This document shows, piece after piece, positions 1 to 12,409 of a DNA stretch of 64,000 nt. A program made the position numbers and the translations under genes. Position 1 is the stretch's first letter; the number at the start of each line of letters is the position of its first letter. This DNA comes from Antedon mediterranea (Eukaryota; Echinodermata; Crinoidea; Comatulida; Antedonidae), in assembly GCF_964355755.1 (NCBI RefSeq), contig NC_092670.1, forward strand, positions 3,807,001 to 3,871,000, in the 5' to 3' direction. The notes beneath the pieces are model-generated. The model ran no database searches, had not been told where the DNA came from, and saw only the letters and a program-made list of their open reading frames with translations.

Positions 1-1135
1 AGGCACTTTTCAATTGAAAATTCTGGCCTAGTATTCTTGCAAGGTCGTCACAGCTCCAGTTACAAAGGTCGTCACAGCTCCAGTTACAAACGGTGATACA
101 AAGTGTCAATCATTTGACCAGTGAACAGCCCACTGGTAGGATAGTCCTTGAAACCGTCCGTAAAACACATTAATCACTCACATCAGTCATGCCGCTAATG
201 GTTGAAAACCTCACTTTTTGGGGTTATCAAACGTAACGCTATCCGGGGCTCCTGCGCCTAATGTGCCTAATAGCTTTGTTAATGGTTCTTTTCACTCCAA
301 TGTACCCATGTATGTAGGAGGCCCCTATTTATTATTTTTATTATCGTATGGATAATATCAAAATAATGATAAACGTTATTGTAGGCCGGCTAATTAAACG
401 CATGCGTCACAACCAACGGTATATCTTTTCTATTGAGTAGTTCAATTATGCCGAATCACGACAACAAAAGGATCTCTCACACCAGGACATGATAGCAATG
501 ATGTTTGCTTAGTGACGACCTCTGTTTAAGATATAAAGAATACTTTTCTATGTTTATAACAGTTCAATGGATAAGTCGACTGTTTGTGATATGTTTTACT
601 CGTCTGCAATTCGGAAATTTCGTTCTGCTGACAATGGCAATTTACGACTGTCAACTCATCTTTCTGTAAAACGGATGATAATGTAGGCCTAAATAGGAGA
701 ACATTGGAATCGAACAACTATCTATAAAGGAAACCGGACTCTACTCATAGGAACAGTATAGAAAATACTTTTATATCAGACCGAACGTTGGAATAAACAC
801 AAAGCTGAATTCAAGAAAGACAGTCTTCTTTGTGGCGTACGAACACAACTTGTAATGGGAAGATGTTTTGTTGCGAAAAAGTTTAATATTTGTATTGTTC
901 TATGTCTTTATTATCTTTCAAGTATTATGCTGTTTTACAAATTGTACTGTTCTTGGAAAGCAATAACAAATAAAATGATACGCATAAACCGTCTGCACAA
1001 TGTTTGACTACGGTATTGTAAGAAATTACCATAATAATATTTTGACTGTAATTTCTAGTCTATGATAAGAATTCGTTACTATAGGCCCTCAACTCCATAA
1101 GAAAGGTTAGGCCTACTTTGTTGAAATTGTCAAAG
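1..1135. other. Intergenic, no gene seen
   Basis: No convincing coding region. A 25-bp unit (AAGGTCGTCACAGCTCCAGT plus five bases) is repeated twice in tandem at about 41-90. The rest is AT-rich 5' flank of the GPCR gene; I see no clear core promoter. Confidence 0.5.
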
Positions 1136-2065
1136 ATGAATTACAATTTTACTGTGTTTGATGACGAACATTCAACAGAGAATATAATACTAGCGGCTGT
1201 GTTCATAGCTATCGATATGTTAACAATTTTAGGAAATTCGCTCTTCTTTTTATGTTTGATTATACTACCACCAGATGATCGCGATTCTAACCTGCTGCTG
1301 ATGTTACTTGCAGTAACGGATTTAACAAACGGATTACTGATTATGCCACCAACCATTATATCCACATTCATGAACAGATGGGTTTTTGGTAATATGATAT
1401 GTACATTTCAATGTTCGCTAAACTACTGCTTAATAATTATATCTATGTTGACTCTAGCTATGATTAGCTGCGACCGAATGATTGCAGTCACGCGACCGAT
1501 GAAGTATCAGTTGATTGTAACAAGGCGTAGGATCAAAGTGGCTATATTTATGTCGTGTTTACAAGGGGTTGTTATTGGTGTAGCTCCAGGCTTTAAATCA
1601 TGGGTTGTATATGACAACTCGGAGAAAGTTTGTGCGATTGATTGGGAAAATAGCGGCATCGAAGGAAAATATTACGTAGCATCGGCATTCCTTTTATGCT
1701 TTTTATTACCAGGTGGCTTAATGCTAATTAATTTTATAAGAATCGTTCAGGATTTAAAATCAACTACTTGTAAATTATCATCAACAATGCGCTTACAAGA
1801 AACCAAAACGATACGCAGTTTAGGATTAGTGGTTGCTCTCTTTTTCATCTGTCTTGGACCATTCAGTATAACAAAACTGATAAAAATATTTTCTTTGGAG
1901 AGTATCCCGTCGCTTCTGAATAATATTACGACTATTTTCCATTTCATGTCGAGTGCTAATAACCCATTAGTTTATGGGATCTTACGTAGGGAGTTCAGAA
2001 AAGCTTTTAAACAACTCATAGGAATCAGAGGTTCACAAATACAAGACGTGGAAATACAATATTAA
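1136..2065 (+). CDS. Rhodopsin-class (class A) G-protein-coupled receptor, intronless
   Basis: A 309-residue seven-helix receptor that would sit in the plasma membrane and couple ligand binding to G proteins. I start it at the ATG at 1136; the frame is open 18 bases further up, but only to a TTG. Seen in order: TM1 with GNS (N1.50), TM2 with LLAVTDL (D2.50), a cysteine at the start of TM3, and CDRM followed by IAVTRPMKY in place of DRY at the TM3 end. TM6 has FFICLGPF, close to the usual FxxCxxPF, and TM7 has NNPLVY (NPxxY) followed by a basic helix 8 (LRREFRKAF). The N-terminus is short (about 25 residues), as in amine/melatonin-like and orphan receptors. All hallmarks are present, so the gene looks intact. 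The ligand cannot be read from the sequence. Single-exon class A receptors are commonly expanded in echinoderms (known); whether this one belongs to such an expansion is inference. Confidence 0.88.
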   Translation: MNYNFTVFDDEHSTENIILAAVFIAIDMLTILGNSLFFLCLIILPPDDRDSNLLLMLLAVTDLTNGLLIMPPTIISTFMNRWVFGNMICTFQCSLNYCLIIISMLTLAMISCDRMIAVTRPMKYQLIVTRRRIKVAIFMSCLQGVVIGVAPGFKSWVVYDNSEKVCAIDWENSGIEGKYYVASAFLLCFLLPGGLMLINFIRIVQDLKSTTCKLSSTMRLQETKTIRSLGLVVALFFICLGPFSITKLIKIFSLESIPSLLNNITTIFHFMSSANNPLVYGILRREFRKAFKQLIGIRGSQIQDVEIQY

Positions 2066-4477
2066 TCATTTAGGGCATTGACACAACAATACAATGAATG
2101 AAATCACGTGGTAAAGTCCGAGCTGATGATAAAAGTCCTAAGACATGATTTAAAAGAGTTTAATTAATTTTCAGATTCAATATTATGTTTAATTTTGGAA
2201 GTTGGTTCCACAGAAATGGTCGAGCTGCAAAAGCAAATGACTGATTATAATAGATCTTTTAGCAGTTTGAAGGCGCGCCTACATAATAATTATACTGATA
2301 TCGGCTAAACATGGAGGTACCTCCATGGGCTAAATAAGCACATATTGCGAAAAGTCTTAGATCTTCATGTAATAATCACGGATTTGACATTTTCTCTTGG
2401 TGCAATTCATCAAAGAAATTCAATGGTAAAGACCTTAATGATCCATAATAATATATATTCTATCGTTTTACTTCATGTAATAACTGAATTGACATTTGAA
2501 GAAATCGTCTTGATTGATTTGATTATCAAAGAATGATTAAAGTAAGGACCACTGCTCCATCTTGTATCTTATAATAGCCTATTAATAACTGGATTTTATT
2601 TAGGACTGTCATCGACTGGATCTAATGTTATATCTTGGGGTGGGTCAAACTTAAAGTATTTCTGACTTATATGACTCTCCCCCCCCCCCCCATATGATTA
2701 CTTCATTGTATTTATTATCCTGTATGTATGTTATTATATTGTGGAAATAAAAATTAAATTGAAATTGAAATTGAAAATTGAATGATAAAGACAACCATGA
2801 TGCATCTATCTTTATACTTCATGTATTTGTAGACCTCAACTTGATGTTATTAAAGAAATCCAATGTTATAAACGTATACAGTACTATAATAACAGGAATA
2901 AACAAAATGCAATGCTATACCGGAATACAGAATACAATGTTATAAAATATACACAGTATTTATATAACAGGACAAGGAGAAATTAAATGCTATACAATAT
3001 ACAGTAGTAAGTCTAATCATTTTATTTTGAAGAATTATAATAATAAAATAATAGAATATTTAGGATGTTCATCAACATCCTAAATGTAGATTATATTATT
3101 TGCCTGTATTAATGTAAGACCAATACTAACTAAAATATAAACCATTACAGATAAATAATCTACAGAAATCATAAGCACGAAATTGAAACAAATATTTTTG
3201 TCTTAATTTACAATTATTGAACCAAAAAATGAAAATTAAAAGCATTTACAAGGTTTTTATTTGAACCATCGTCTGAAGTGTAGACTTAGGCCTTGAAAAT
3301 ACAGACGGGAAACGGTCGAATTCCTATCACTATTGTTTCCGCAGGTTACAACTAACAATCTAATAATTAATCAATAAAATAATTATTTCGAACCGCTGCG
3401 TGGACACAGTAGATTCTAATCGTTAACATGTCCTTGCTTTGAGTGATATGATACTAATGGAATAAAGTAAAACAATCAATAATAATTGAGGCAAAGATGT
3501 GAATCATTTATTTACATAATTTGATATTACTATTATTTTTATATGAACATTTAATTTCCGAATGATTTCATACCGTTCGAAAATGTGTGCGCGTATTTTG
3601 AACTCATCAAAGAAAATCGAGATTATTTATATAGGATTTGAAACAAGCTTATGATTATAAAATAAAATATTTATAATTCGGTTACATTTAGGAATATATT
3701 TAGTTATTACCATAATAGATTCCGAAATTGTTTGTCCTTATATCTTTCAGAGAGTATTTTAGAAAAGAAATATATCTTTCGACTTAAAACAAGGCCATAT
3801 ACATGGCTGCAGTCGCGTGCACAAATTTGAGTTAGTGTTTACCGACCGATCAACCGACCGAAAGACCGACCGACATAGTGACTAAAAAGAAATGGCATTT
3901 TTGTGTAAATTTCATTATACTGTATGTAGATTTTCAACCAGTGACTGTTGTAAGTTGACCAGAAAAAGATAATTTCTCTATCTTTTTCTGTTTCACTCCA
4001 TCTTCAGCCATCTTTAACATTACACAACATTACTGCCTTCTCACATACAACACCATTCTCTTTTATATCTTTTTTTGTCTTGTGTGAGTTCATCTCACGT
4101 TTATTTAAATTCTCATTGGTGAATATATTATATACATATAAGTACATTTGTGACTATTAAAAGTAAGGGTTTAAAGTAGTTAAAATACAGGTATATTTAC
4201 ATAATAAGATGCTTGAATTGAGTATTAACCATATTTGTTTTCATTAGCAATTTTAGATACGATGTTAATTAAATATAAAAATGAGAAATGGCGGTAAAAT
4301 ACATGATCTCTTTTATATTTGGTTCACCAGCATTTCCTTTTGTTTATTTGCTGTTTTATCAGCATCATGTGGTACATAGGCATCATCATCAGCATCATGT
4401 GGTGCAAGTTCAAGGTGCATAATTATCTTCTGCAAATGAAGTGTGATAGTGTAGACAGAGATTTACACACCATTACT
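2066..4477. other. Intergenic, AT-rich, with repeat debris
   Basis: No gene recognised. A poly-C run at about 2681-2693 is followed by an AATAAA-like signal and an AAATTGAAATTG tail at about 2745-2782, which resembles the 3' end of a dead non-LTR retrotransposon. A hairpin with an 11-bp stem (AGAAAAAGATA / TATCTTTTTCT) lies at 3960-3988. Confidence 0.5.
3786..3885. repeat. Fragment of the GACCGACC dispersed repeat
   Basis: Shares ACAAGGCCATATA..GGCTGCAGTCGCG and the ACCGACCGAC..CATAGTG block with one end of the larger copies at 38282-39055 (inverted relative to this one) and 54515-55247. It is a truncated third copy of that family. Confidence 0.65.
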
Positions 4478-4644
4478 AAAGCTTGGTTCCCACTAGAACG
4501 TAACGCAAGGACGTAAACGTAACGCAAGCGTTTTAACCAATGACAAGCGAAGTTATAGACAGAGTTAGCAATCACAAGCGAATAAGCCATCGCTTGTGAT
4601 TGGCCAATTCACTAGTGTTGCGTCGCCAGTGGGAACCACGCTTT
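4478..4644. mobile_element. MITE, first of an abutting pair
   Basis: About 167 bp with terminal inverted repeats AAAGCTTGGTTCCCACTAG (4478-4496) and CCAGTGGGAACCACGCTTT (4626-4644). An internal hairpin (ATCACAAGCGA / TCGCTTGTGAT) lies at about 4570-4600. No coding capacity, so it is a non-autonomous DNA element. Confidence 0.75.
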
Positions 4645-4862
4645 AAGCGTGGTTCCCACTAGCGACGTAACGTAACGCAACCTACGCAACGTGACAAAAT
4701 GCCCTTCCAATAGTTGTGTTTGCCCCGCCTGCGTGAAATCAAACCTGTGATTTTTGCAGCACTGTTGCGTCGTCGGTTCCCACTTGTGATTACACAATAC
4801 AGCCCTTTGCGTCGATACGTCACTGCGGTACGTTGCGTTGCGTTCAAGAGGGAACCACGCTT
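4645..4862. mobile_element. MITE, second of the pair, same ends
   Basis: About 218 bp starting AAGCGTGGTTCCCACTAG and ending GAGGGAACCACGCTT. It is related to the element directly before it and butts against it. A TTAA lies at each outer junction (ctTTAAgcg and cgcTTAAta), consistent with a TTAA- or TA-targeting family. The interior is rich in CGTAACGCAACG motifs. Confidence 0.75.
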
Positions 4863-5361
4863 AATAATGAGTGACAATGCAGTTAGCAAAATGTAATTAT
4901 CATCAAAGTGTAAAGATATATTAATCAAAGTTACTTGCTTTAAAAATGTTACATTAAAAGACTAAGGTTATACAGCTATGCTTTTATTAAATTTCTCAAT
5001 ACAAATTTTCAAATGAAATTAATCACATAAATATTAAATACATACACAATTAAACTCTTTTTTACTTTCTGAACATTGTACCATGGAAGCAGAGCACATT
5101 AATTGCACACTTATTAATCAATTAAATATCAAAACATGTAACAATAATAAATAAGATACAGTAGATTGTTTATAAAATTCTATTTCATTAGGAAAATATT
5201 TTGTAAATCGTCAAGAATGCCTACATTAATTGACATTTTGATTTGATTTGACAATGAAATTGCCAGGGAAACCCGTAACAAATGTAATTATTTATAAACA
5301 GTCGATTTAAATTACGATTTAAACATAGATTGTTGAGGATGTCCACGATTTGTGGTTACCA
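4863..5361. other. 3' flank of the NLR gene
   Basis: AT-rich stretch with no gene seen. It would hold the 3' UTR of the minus-strand NLR gene. Confidence 0.4.
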
Positions 5362-8300
5362 TTACAGCACATCACAACACTTCTTGCGGTTGTGAACAAC
5401 TAATTCAAGTTCCCTACGAGTACCCTCCATATTCATATAATTCCTAGCATCGGCCGACAAATTACAATGTTGCATGTCAAGTTTCCACAGCTTGGGAGAA
5501 ATGGTAAATAAAGAACGCAGTAAAGTACCATTAATATCACTGAAATTATTATCATTAATGAAGAGCATTTCCAATGCCAATTCAACTCTTCTATTTGAAC
5601 ACTCTCTGATCATCTGATTCATAACATCACCCGATAGATTGCAATTATGCATGTCAAGCCTCCACAGCTTAGGAGACATAATTAAGAAAGAACCCAGTAA
5701 AGTACCATCAATGTTGCGGAGATTATTTCCGCTGATATCAACCCTATTTAATACTAATAGAACTTTTCTAATAGCCAAATTTCTGATCATATCATTCAAT
5801 ACAAAACCTAACAAATTGCAATTAGACATGCAAAGCTCATCAAGCTGCTTAGAAGATATACTCAATAAAGAACTAAGTAAGGTACCATCAATGTTGCCAA
5901 GATTGTTTCCACTAATATCAAGGGCGGTTAATACTAAAACAACTGGTCTATTAGGCGTAGAACAAAATCTCATCATATCATTCATCACAACACTTGTCAG
6001 ATTACAATGTTGTATGTCAAGTTTCCACAGCCTAGGTGATATGATCAATAAAGAACGCAATAAATTCCCATCAAGGTTGCGGAAATGATTATCGTTAACA
6101 AAGAGCATTTCTAACGCTAATTTAACTCCTCTATCTGAACACTCTCTAACCATATGATTCATAGCGTCACCCGATAGATTGCAATTACGTATGAAAAAAT
6201 GCCATAGTTTTGGGGAAATAATTAACAATGAACCAAGTAATGTACCATCAATGTTGCTGAAATTGTTATCACTGATATTTAGCATCCCTAAAGTCAATTT
6301 ATTTCCTTTATTGCAAACCTCTATGATCATGTGATTTATTACGTCACCTGTTAATCTACAATTATGCAAATCAAGTTCACTCAAACTCGGAGACATAATC
6401 AATAAAGCACCCAGTAAAGTACCATCAATGTGGCTAAGATTATTATTACTTATATTAATCACCCTTAATCCCATTATACCCCCTACATTTGAACACTCTC
6501 TGATCATTTCATTCATAACAATACTTGACAAATTAAGAATAATACTAAGTTTAGTACTTATTCCTAAAATATGCGCAATAACTTTTCCGTTGTTGTTGGC
6601 TGTCATTACATCACAAAATGTATACAAATCATATACAGTGTATTTTAAGCAATGAAGTTTCCTACTGAGATGTATGAAATGTTCATTTTCATCTAAATGT
6701 TCATCTGGAGTTATATGGCGAAGAAACATTCTTATAGAGCTCGATATATCTACCATATATTTTTTTATTTCTAAATTCTTGCCTACCATGTAATCAATTA
6801 TTGTGTTTTTCACAATCACCTCATGTTGTTTTTTAACATAGTTTAAACAATACATTAGAGAGCGATATGACGATAGATTGTTTGTAATCCAATGTTTTAA
6901 AAATTTAACAGCACCAGTACCAAGAAAACCAATTGTAAACTCTCTTGCTATCTCTAGATGCTCACTTTCTCTTATAACCTCCCATTCATTCTCATCCAAT
7001 GGTGCAAGTAATAATTTTGTATCTTCTGAGCATTCACCCTCCGTAGCTTCACTGTCACACAGCTTATACAAATAAAATCCTACCAATGACTCAACTATCA
7101 ACTTATGCGGAGGCATGAACATCTCTTCGAAGTTGGATTTTGAAATAGGTGTATCTTTGTAAACAAATCCGAGTTTTAGGGCCATTTCAACCATACTTGG
7201 GTTACCTTTCAGATCTCTTTTGTTTATTGAAAGTTGATTTACTTTTAAGCTATTATACATACACTTTCCTAATAAAACCATAGCATTGACATACTCCAAT
7301 GGAGTGTCTTCAAAATCAGAAATCTTTCGATATGTTTCTTGTTGTTTGTTAAATTGATTCAAAATACTGCGGAAAATTTCTTTAAAAAGGTCGGCTTTAT
7401 CATGTGGAAGAGTTTGCCTCTCTTCCCACATATTACAGATTGAGAGAAGCAACATCGGATTTTTGGACATTGAATATGCCTCTTGGTGGTTGCGTTTCCA
7501 AGCATACTGATCAATCTCCAATTCTACTTTGAGAGAACTCCCCAAACTAGGACTCTTAACATACGCAAAATGTTTATCAATATACTTTCCGATATTCTCT
7601 TCACTAAACCCGTTAACTCTCACGTGTAAGTTACACTCTTTTTTGAATTCATCAATGTTTTCTGATCGTGATGTAAGTATCACAGTACTGTTTTCAAACG
7701 CATTCCTTTTGAAAAGACCAATTATTTTTTTATTATTAAATTTCAATTCATCTAATCCATCCAACAACCAAACAATCTTCTTATCATTTACCTTAATGAA
7801 CCTTTTAATCAACTTTGGATCTTTTGGAAGGTCTGTGTCTAAATTGAAATCTTCCATATCCAGTTGTTTTCCAATATGATCTAACACACCATCATCTTCT
7901 TCTAAATCTCTTATATTTAACGGAAATACAATCTTACCTTCAAATGCATTATTAGATTTATCTGTAGCCCAGTTGTATGCTAAGAGTCTTAATATAGTAG
8001 ATTTACCAATACCACCCTCACCATCTATAAGAATTTTACACCCAGGCTTAGATTTTATGATATCTGACACATTTTCTAATGTTGTTAGATGGCGTCTCTC
8101 CTTTTTGTCATTTTCTTTTACAAGTTCCAGTTCAGTGAACAATTCGGCAATATCAACTTTGCATCCAGTATTCATCGTTGCTGGCGTGAACCTGCAGGCA
8201 TTCTCACATAATTTCTCTTGTCGTTTAATCAGATACTTTTCTATTTTTGCTATACAAAAGATTGATATTGTTTTAGTGATTTCTGAGAGCATTTTCTATA

Positions 8301-9273
8301 CCTGTTTTTCTATAGCGGTTTTCATTCATTCATTCATTCATTAACTTTGTGATGTCGACCATACAAACCACAATTCGCCATCTATGCTCATCTAAAGCCT
8401 TATGTTTACTACAATATATAATATACTTTGAATTGTATGGGTTTCATGCAGCTGTGCTCAGAAAAAATATACAAGCATTTTATACATATACATACCTTGA
8501 CTATGATGCAGTAGACCTTTAGCTGATATCTTCAATATATCTAGATTGAGAAATGAGACATGATCAACTTTTGAACTTATTTAATTAAATTGATGAACAA
8601 TTATACATAAACAAAGAACATGCTTTTCAATGCTCAAAAATCGAGATGAATTTCGGAAAGGTTCGAAGAATGTTCGAACATCATGCGATGAGTTACATTT
8701 TTAATGTTGCTTAATACTTTTTGACCTCCGTAGAAGCTGGTGAATTCAGTTCAAAATGAGCCCTGAACGTAAAGTTTCTCTAGTGTTAGTAGTAACAGTT
8801 AGTAACAAACATACTGTACCTTGATCTAAAAGATTTCCGACAAGTTTATGACATAAACCCTCTTCCCAACCATTAAACACAGATAACGTTTCCAAAGATG
8901 GTGGAATCACAGCATCCTCAGTTACTTTCACAAGAATCAGTTTACCCTGATCTAGGGTGTTGTCATCTAACATTCTCTGTATAGCCGTTGCCGATACATA
9001 CTTGAGTTTGTCTGTCACTGGTTCAGATGTAAACCCTACTAAAACTTTTTTGCACTTCTTTACTGGTTCTATCAGATTGTCTATTTCATATTTGCCTAGT
9101 GTCCTGTCTTTTCTGCTTAGGCATTTGACATCTGGGTTTTCTCGTTGTAAGTCTTGTATCACTTTTTCTTCCCACCCAGCACTATTACTTATGATGTAGA
9201 AATCATAGTCATTATCTGAAAATGACAAATTCAGGGAAGCATGTTGTACGTGGTGAATAAAATGTTGTTCCAT
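5362..9273 (-). CDS. TIR-NACHT-LRR intracellular sensor (NLR-like), two exons
   Basis: Exon 1 (9273-8820) encodes a TIR domain and exon 2 (8282-5362) encodes NACHT plus LRR. The donor reads CAAG|GTACAGT at 8820/8819 and the acceptor CTCTCAG|AA at 8283/8282. The join is in phase 1 and gives 1124 residues. An in-frame TAG just upstream of exon 2's first ATG (8296-8298) shows that frame is not a longer single exon. TIR features (about residues 15-145): DYDFYIISNS, and KDRTLGKYEIDN in the box-2 position. NACHT: Walker A GEGGIGKST near residue 240 and Walker B IVWLLDGLDEL near 322. From about residue 780 come six to seven ribonuclease-inhibitor-like LRR units of about 52 residues, each with DGTLLxSLLxISPKLW and LDxxNCNL. 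Role by family: a cytosolic ATP-driven sensor signalling through its TIR domain. Sea urchin NLRs mostly carry death domains N-terminally, so a TIR is notable. The start ATG at 9273 has an in-frame stop just upstream, but an additional 5' exon is possible. Alternatively these are two separate genes; the exact phase match argues against that. Confidence 0.8.
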
Positions 9274-11441
9274 ATATTACAAAACAAGATATCTAAAATA
9301 TTATTATTATTATTATTATTGTTATTTAAGATTATTAAATACAATATAAATTTGTGATTACCTAATTTACACGCCATTGTCCCAGTAAGTCTTCTCCGTT
9401 GTTTTCTAATTGAATTCCTGAAATGTAGGCTATAATTTAAATAATTTCACAATTCCACAAATATTATTATTATACATTATACATTTTGTAATTGGGGAAA
9501 ACCATAATGTTAACTTGCTTTGACCTAAATGGTATGAAAAAATGTATCTTGTGGTTTACGTTAGTGATTTGTAAATTCGATCCCTATTCATAAAATGGCT
9601 GTATTCGACTTCAACTTTCTTAAATCTTCCGGTTGGTTGACTAAGTTAGACTTCATACTATACTAATATAATAATAATAATAATAATAAATAAATGAATA
9701 ATATAAATGAAGTCTGCATAAATCAATCTAGAACAATTAACTTCACGTCTATACTAATTGATAAATTATATAATTATTGTCTGTCCATTGTAGATCATCT
9801 GAGACTCAAGGCCTACGGAGTAACAATAGCTATCTATACACCACAATAGTTAACTATGATGCGATTGTAGGCTTGCTGCAGTACTATGATAGGTTCATGT
9901 CGCTTGGTTCAATCAAGTTCTCCCTGGCTCAACGTTATTATGCCATTCAAAGACTGTAAAAAATCATTTGGAATTTCTTCACAGTAAAATTATTCTTACC
10001 TTTAATGTAATCAGGATCAGTAATAAAGAATTACGTTTACTACACCAACAGTACTCTTTATTCAAACCCGCACATGTTAGAATAGCTCCACGACTGTAGG
10101 CCTACATTGTTTCCACGCCCTTTTAGACGACTTCCTCAAGACTGTTATTAGTTTAAATCAGGAAATAATCAACTAGCCGATATTAGATTCTATTTTCTCC
10201 GGTTGAACAGACACTGATACTGTAGGCCTATATACCGTAATCAGGCGGTATTATTAAGGCTAGGTCACGTACAGCAGAATTCACGTAGAATTATGTGGTG
10301 TTGTTGCTTGATTGTAAATTGCCCAGATTCTTCATTAGAAAAGAACTGATCAATTTGAATTAAATTAAGGTTAATTCTAGAACTGATATTAAGGAGTCTT
10401 TAGAACAGATATTAAGATGTCCTCTATAAACGGAGTCCTCACAAACTCATATAAGAGGTCCTCTTGTAAAATCAGGTTCCCGTCGAATTTATTTTAGATA
10501 AGTAACTAAATTATCATGGATTTCGTAACCACCAATTCCATCGATAGCTTTTTTTTTCTCTTTTGTGGCGCAAACACCACTTTGGTATTAAAACAACAAA
10601 CATGAATCGTTTTATATAACAAATCTATACGGTAGCCCCTAGGTTCGTTTTAACACATCTGTTTAACATACCTGTATATATACGGTGACCCATAGGTTCA
10701 TTGTAAGTATTAGTTTGCTTCATGGTATACTAAAAGTAGGTTTAGGCATTGTCGATTTATATCAATATTTAAAAACCATATATCAAAATATGCTATATTA
10801 TATTTATATATTATATAATATTTCATCAGTGCATTGTCCGTCAATCTGCGAACCCCATCCCCGACATTCCCAATACCTCACCCTCATCTCTGAAAATCGT
10901 CCAAATACGTGCCCCACAGTACAAAAGGTTATTCGTAAATTGAAAAATTCGTAAAATCGTTCGTGAATAACTCATACCTTCTTCTCTGTATGAGCGTACG
11001 TCGAGCGATACGTGTTTGCAAAGAGTTGCAAATGAATTTTCACCTGAAAAATAAATACGAATTTTTGGTCCCTGGATATAACATGATATTGACTCGTGTA
11101 TCGTACTCATACAGTGAGCTGGGGCAAGAACGATTCGTACAAAGGACACCGCCAGACAACAACCGCGTACCTACTGTATGTGTGGCTATTAAGTATAGTG
11201 TATCATCATCATAGAGGATTATATAGTGAATATGAATAATTTAATTACACTATAATATCTATGGTATCATGTACTGTAGTTCACATTATGGCATCCGATT
11301 ATTTTTGTCTAGGCCACCAAACGATACGTACTCAACTTTATCAATACCACATATTTACATTGATATATTTAATTTCCTCAACAAATTTCTGTCAATAATA
11401 AGCATTGAATTTTCCTTCTCACCCAAAGTGTGCTTTTTTCA
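9274..11441. other. Intergenic, no gene seen
   Basis: A TTATTA microsatellite at about 9299-9325 and AATAAT at about 9666-9700. Several short open frames have no recognisable content. TAGGCCTA-type octamers occur at about 10099 and 10222. Confidence 0.45.
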
Positions 11442-11573
11442 GGGCTTTACCTAGATGTACGTTCGCATTGGGTGTGGGAGGGGAGAGGGCGGTCAGTGAC
11501 CCAAATACTTAGTGTCCGAAACTACTCACCCCCGAACCCCTCCCCCTCTCGACAGATTCTGGCTACGGCCCTG
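11442..11573. mobile_element. Possible small TIR element
   Basis: The left end reads CAGGGCTTTACCTAGATG and the reverse complement of the right end CAGGGCCGTAGCCAGAATC. Both are followed by a GGGAGGGG-type purine block. This looks like a short degenerate DNA transposon. No clear target duplication was found. Confidence 0.4.
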
Positions 11574-11689
11574 TTCTACTTTCCATAGGCCTATCGATCT
11601 TTTAAAGTACAACTAACTAATTTATTATAAGACAGGATGATACACATGGGTTGCTGTAGGCTAAGTCCATGGTGTCTGGAATCTGGGCA

Positions 11690-12300
11690 AATATTATCTT
11701 GAAACGGAATTTCGAGAGAACGAAATACTATTTCGAGAGAACGAAATACTATTACGAGAGAACGAAATACTATTTCGAGAGAACGAAATACTATCTAGGG
11801 AGAACGCAATACTATTTCGGGAGAACGCTATCCTATCGAACGGAACGGAATACTATTCCGAACGGAACGAAATACTTTCGAACGGAACAAAATATTTCGA
11901 ATGGAACGAAATACTATTTCAAACGAAACGAAATACTATTTCGAACGGAACGAAATACTATTTCAAACGGAACGAAATACTTTTTCAAACGGAACGAAAT
12001 ACTATTTCAAACGGAACGAAATACTATTTCGAACGGAACAAAATAGTAACGAAATACTATTTCGAACGGAACAAAATAATATTTCGAACGGAACGAAATA
12101 CAATTTCGAACGGAACAAAATACTATGTATTTCGAACGAAACGAAATACTATTTCGAACGGAACTCGAATGGAAAGAAATACTATATTCGAACAGAACGA
12201 AATACTTTTGAACGGAAAAAATACTATTTTGAACGGAACGAAATACTATTTTTAACGGAACGAATTACTTTGAACGGAACAAAATACTATTTTGAACGGA
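11690..12300. repeat. 22-bp minisatellite
   Basis: About 28 imperfect copies of GAACGGAACGAAATACTATTTC. The first few are a 21-bp GAGAGAACGAAATACTATTTC variant, so the array appears to have changed unit once. Overlapping open frames here are a by-product of the repeat, not genes. It ends about 120 bp before a broken LINE. Confidence 0.92.
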
Positions 12301-12409
12301 TGTTAGATTATTCTGTAGTCATCACATCTTTCTCTATTTATTAGTTCACTACTTATAGGTTGGGAACGTTTTTTTCTATCGTACAAAATGAAGTATGTTA
12401 GCTTAACAA

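Noticed and set aside
1141-1371. 76-codon minus-strand frame
   Set aside because: Antisense of the GPCR's TM1-TM2 region, no own features.
5639-6088. 149-codon plus-strand frame
   Set aside because: Antisense shadow of the LRR repeats; its repeated text only mirrors the tandem LRR units. The same holds for 6428-6655, 7529-7879 and 7973-8344.
8301-8303. Alternative acceptor ACAG|GTATAG just before the NACHT exon
   Set aside because: It would read the NACHT exon out of frame from the TIR exon; the CTCTCAG acceptor 19 bases further in keeps the frame.
9299-9325. ATT repeat as the tail of a SINE
   Set aside because: Lacks the GCGCTATA block seen at 34385 and 43985, so it is kept only as a microsatellite.
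10841-11214. Overlapping frames of 83-102 codons on both strands
   Set aside because: No domain, signal or repeat homology; consistent with chance.
11669-12344. Two overlapping frames of 125 and 147 codons
   Set aside because: Low-complexity translation of the 22-bp minisatellite in two frames.
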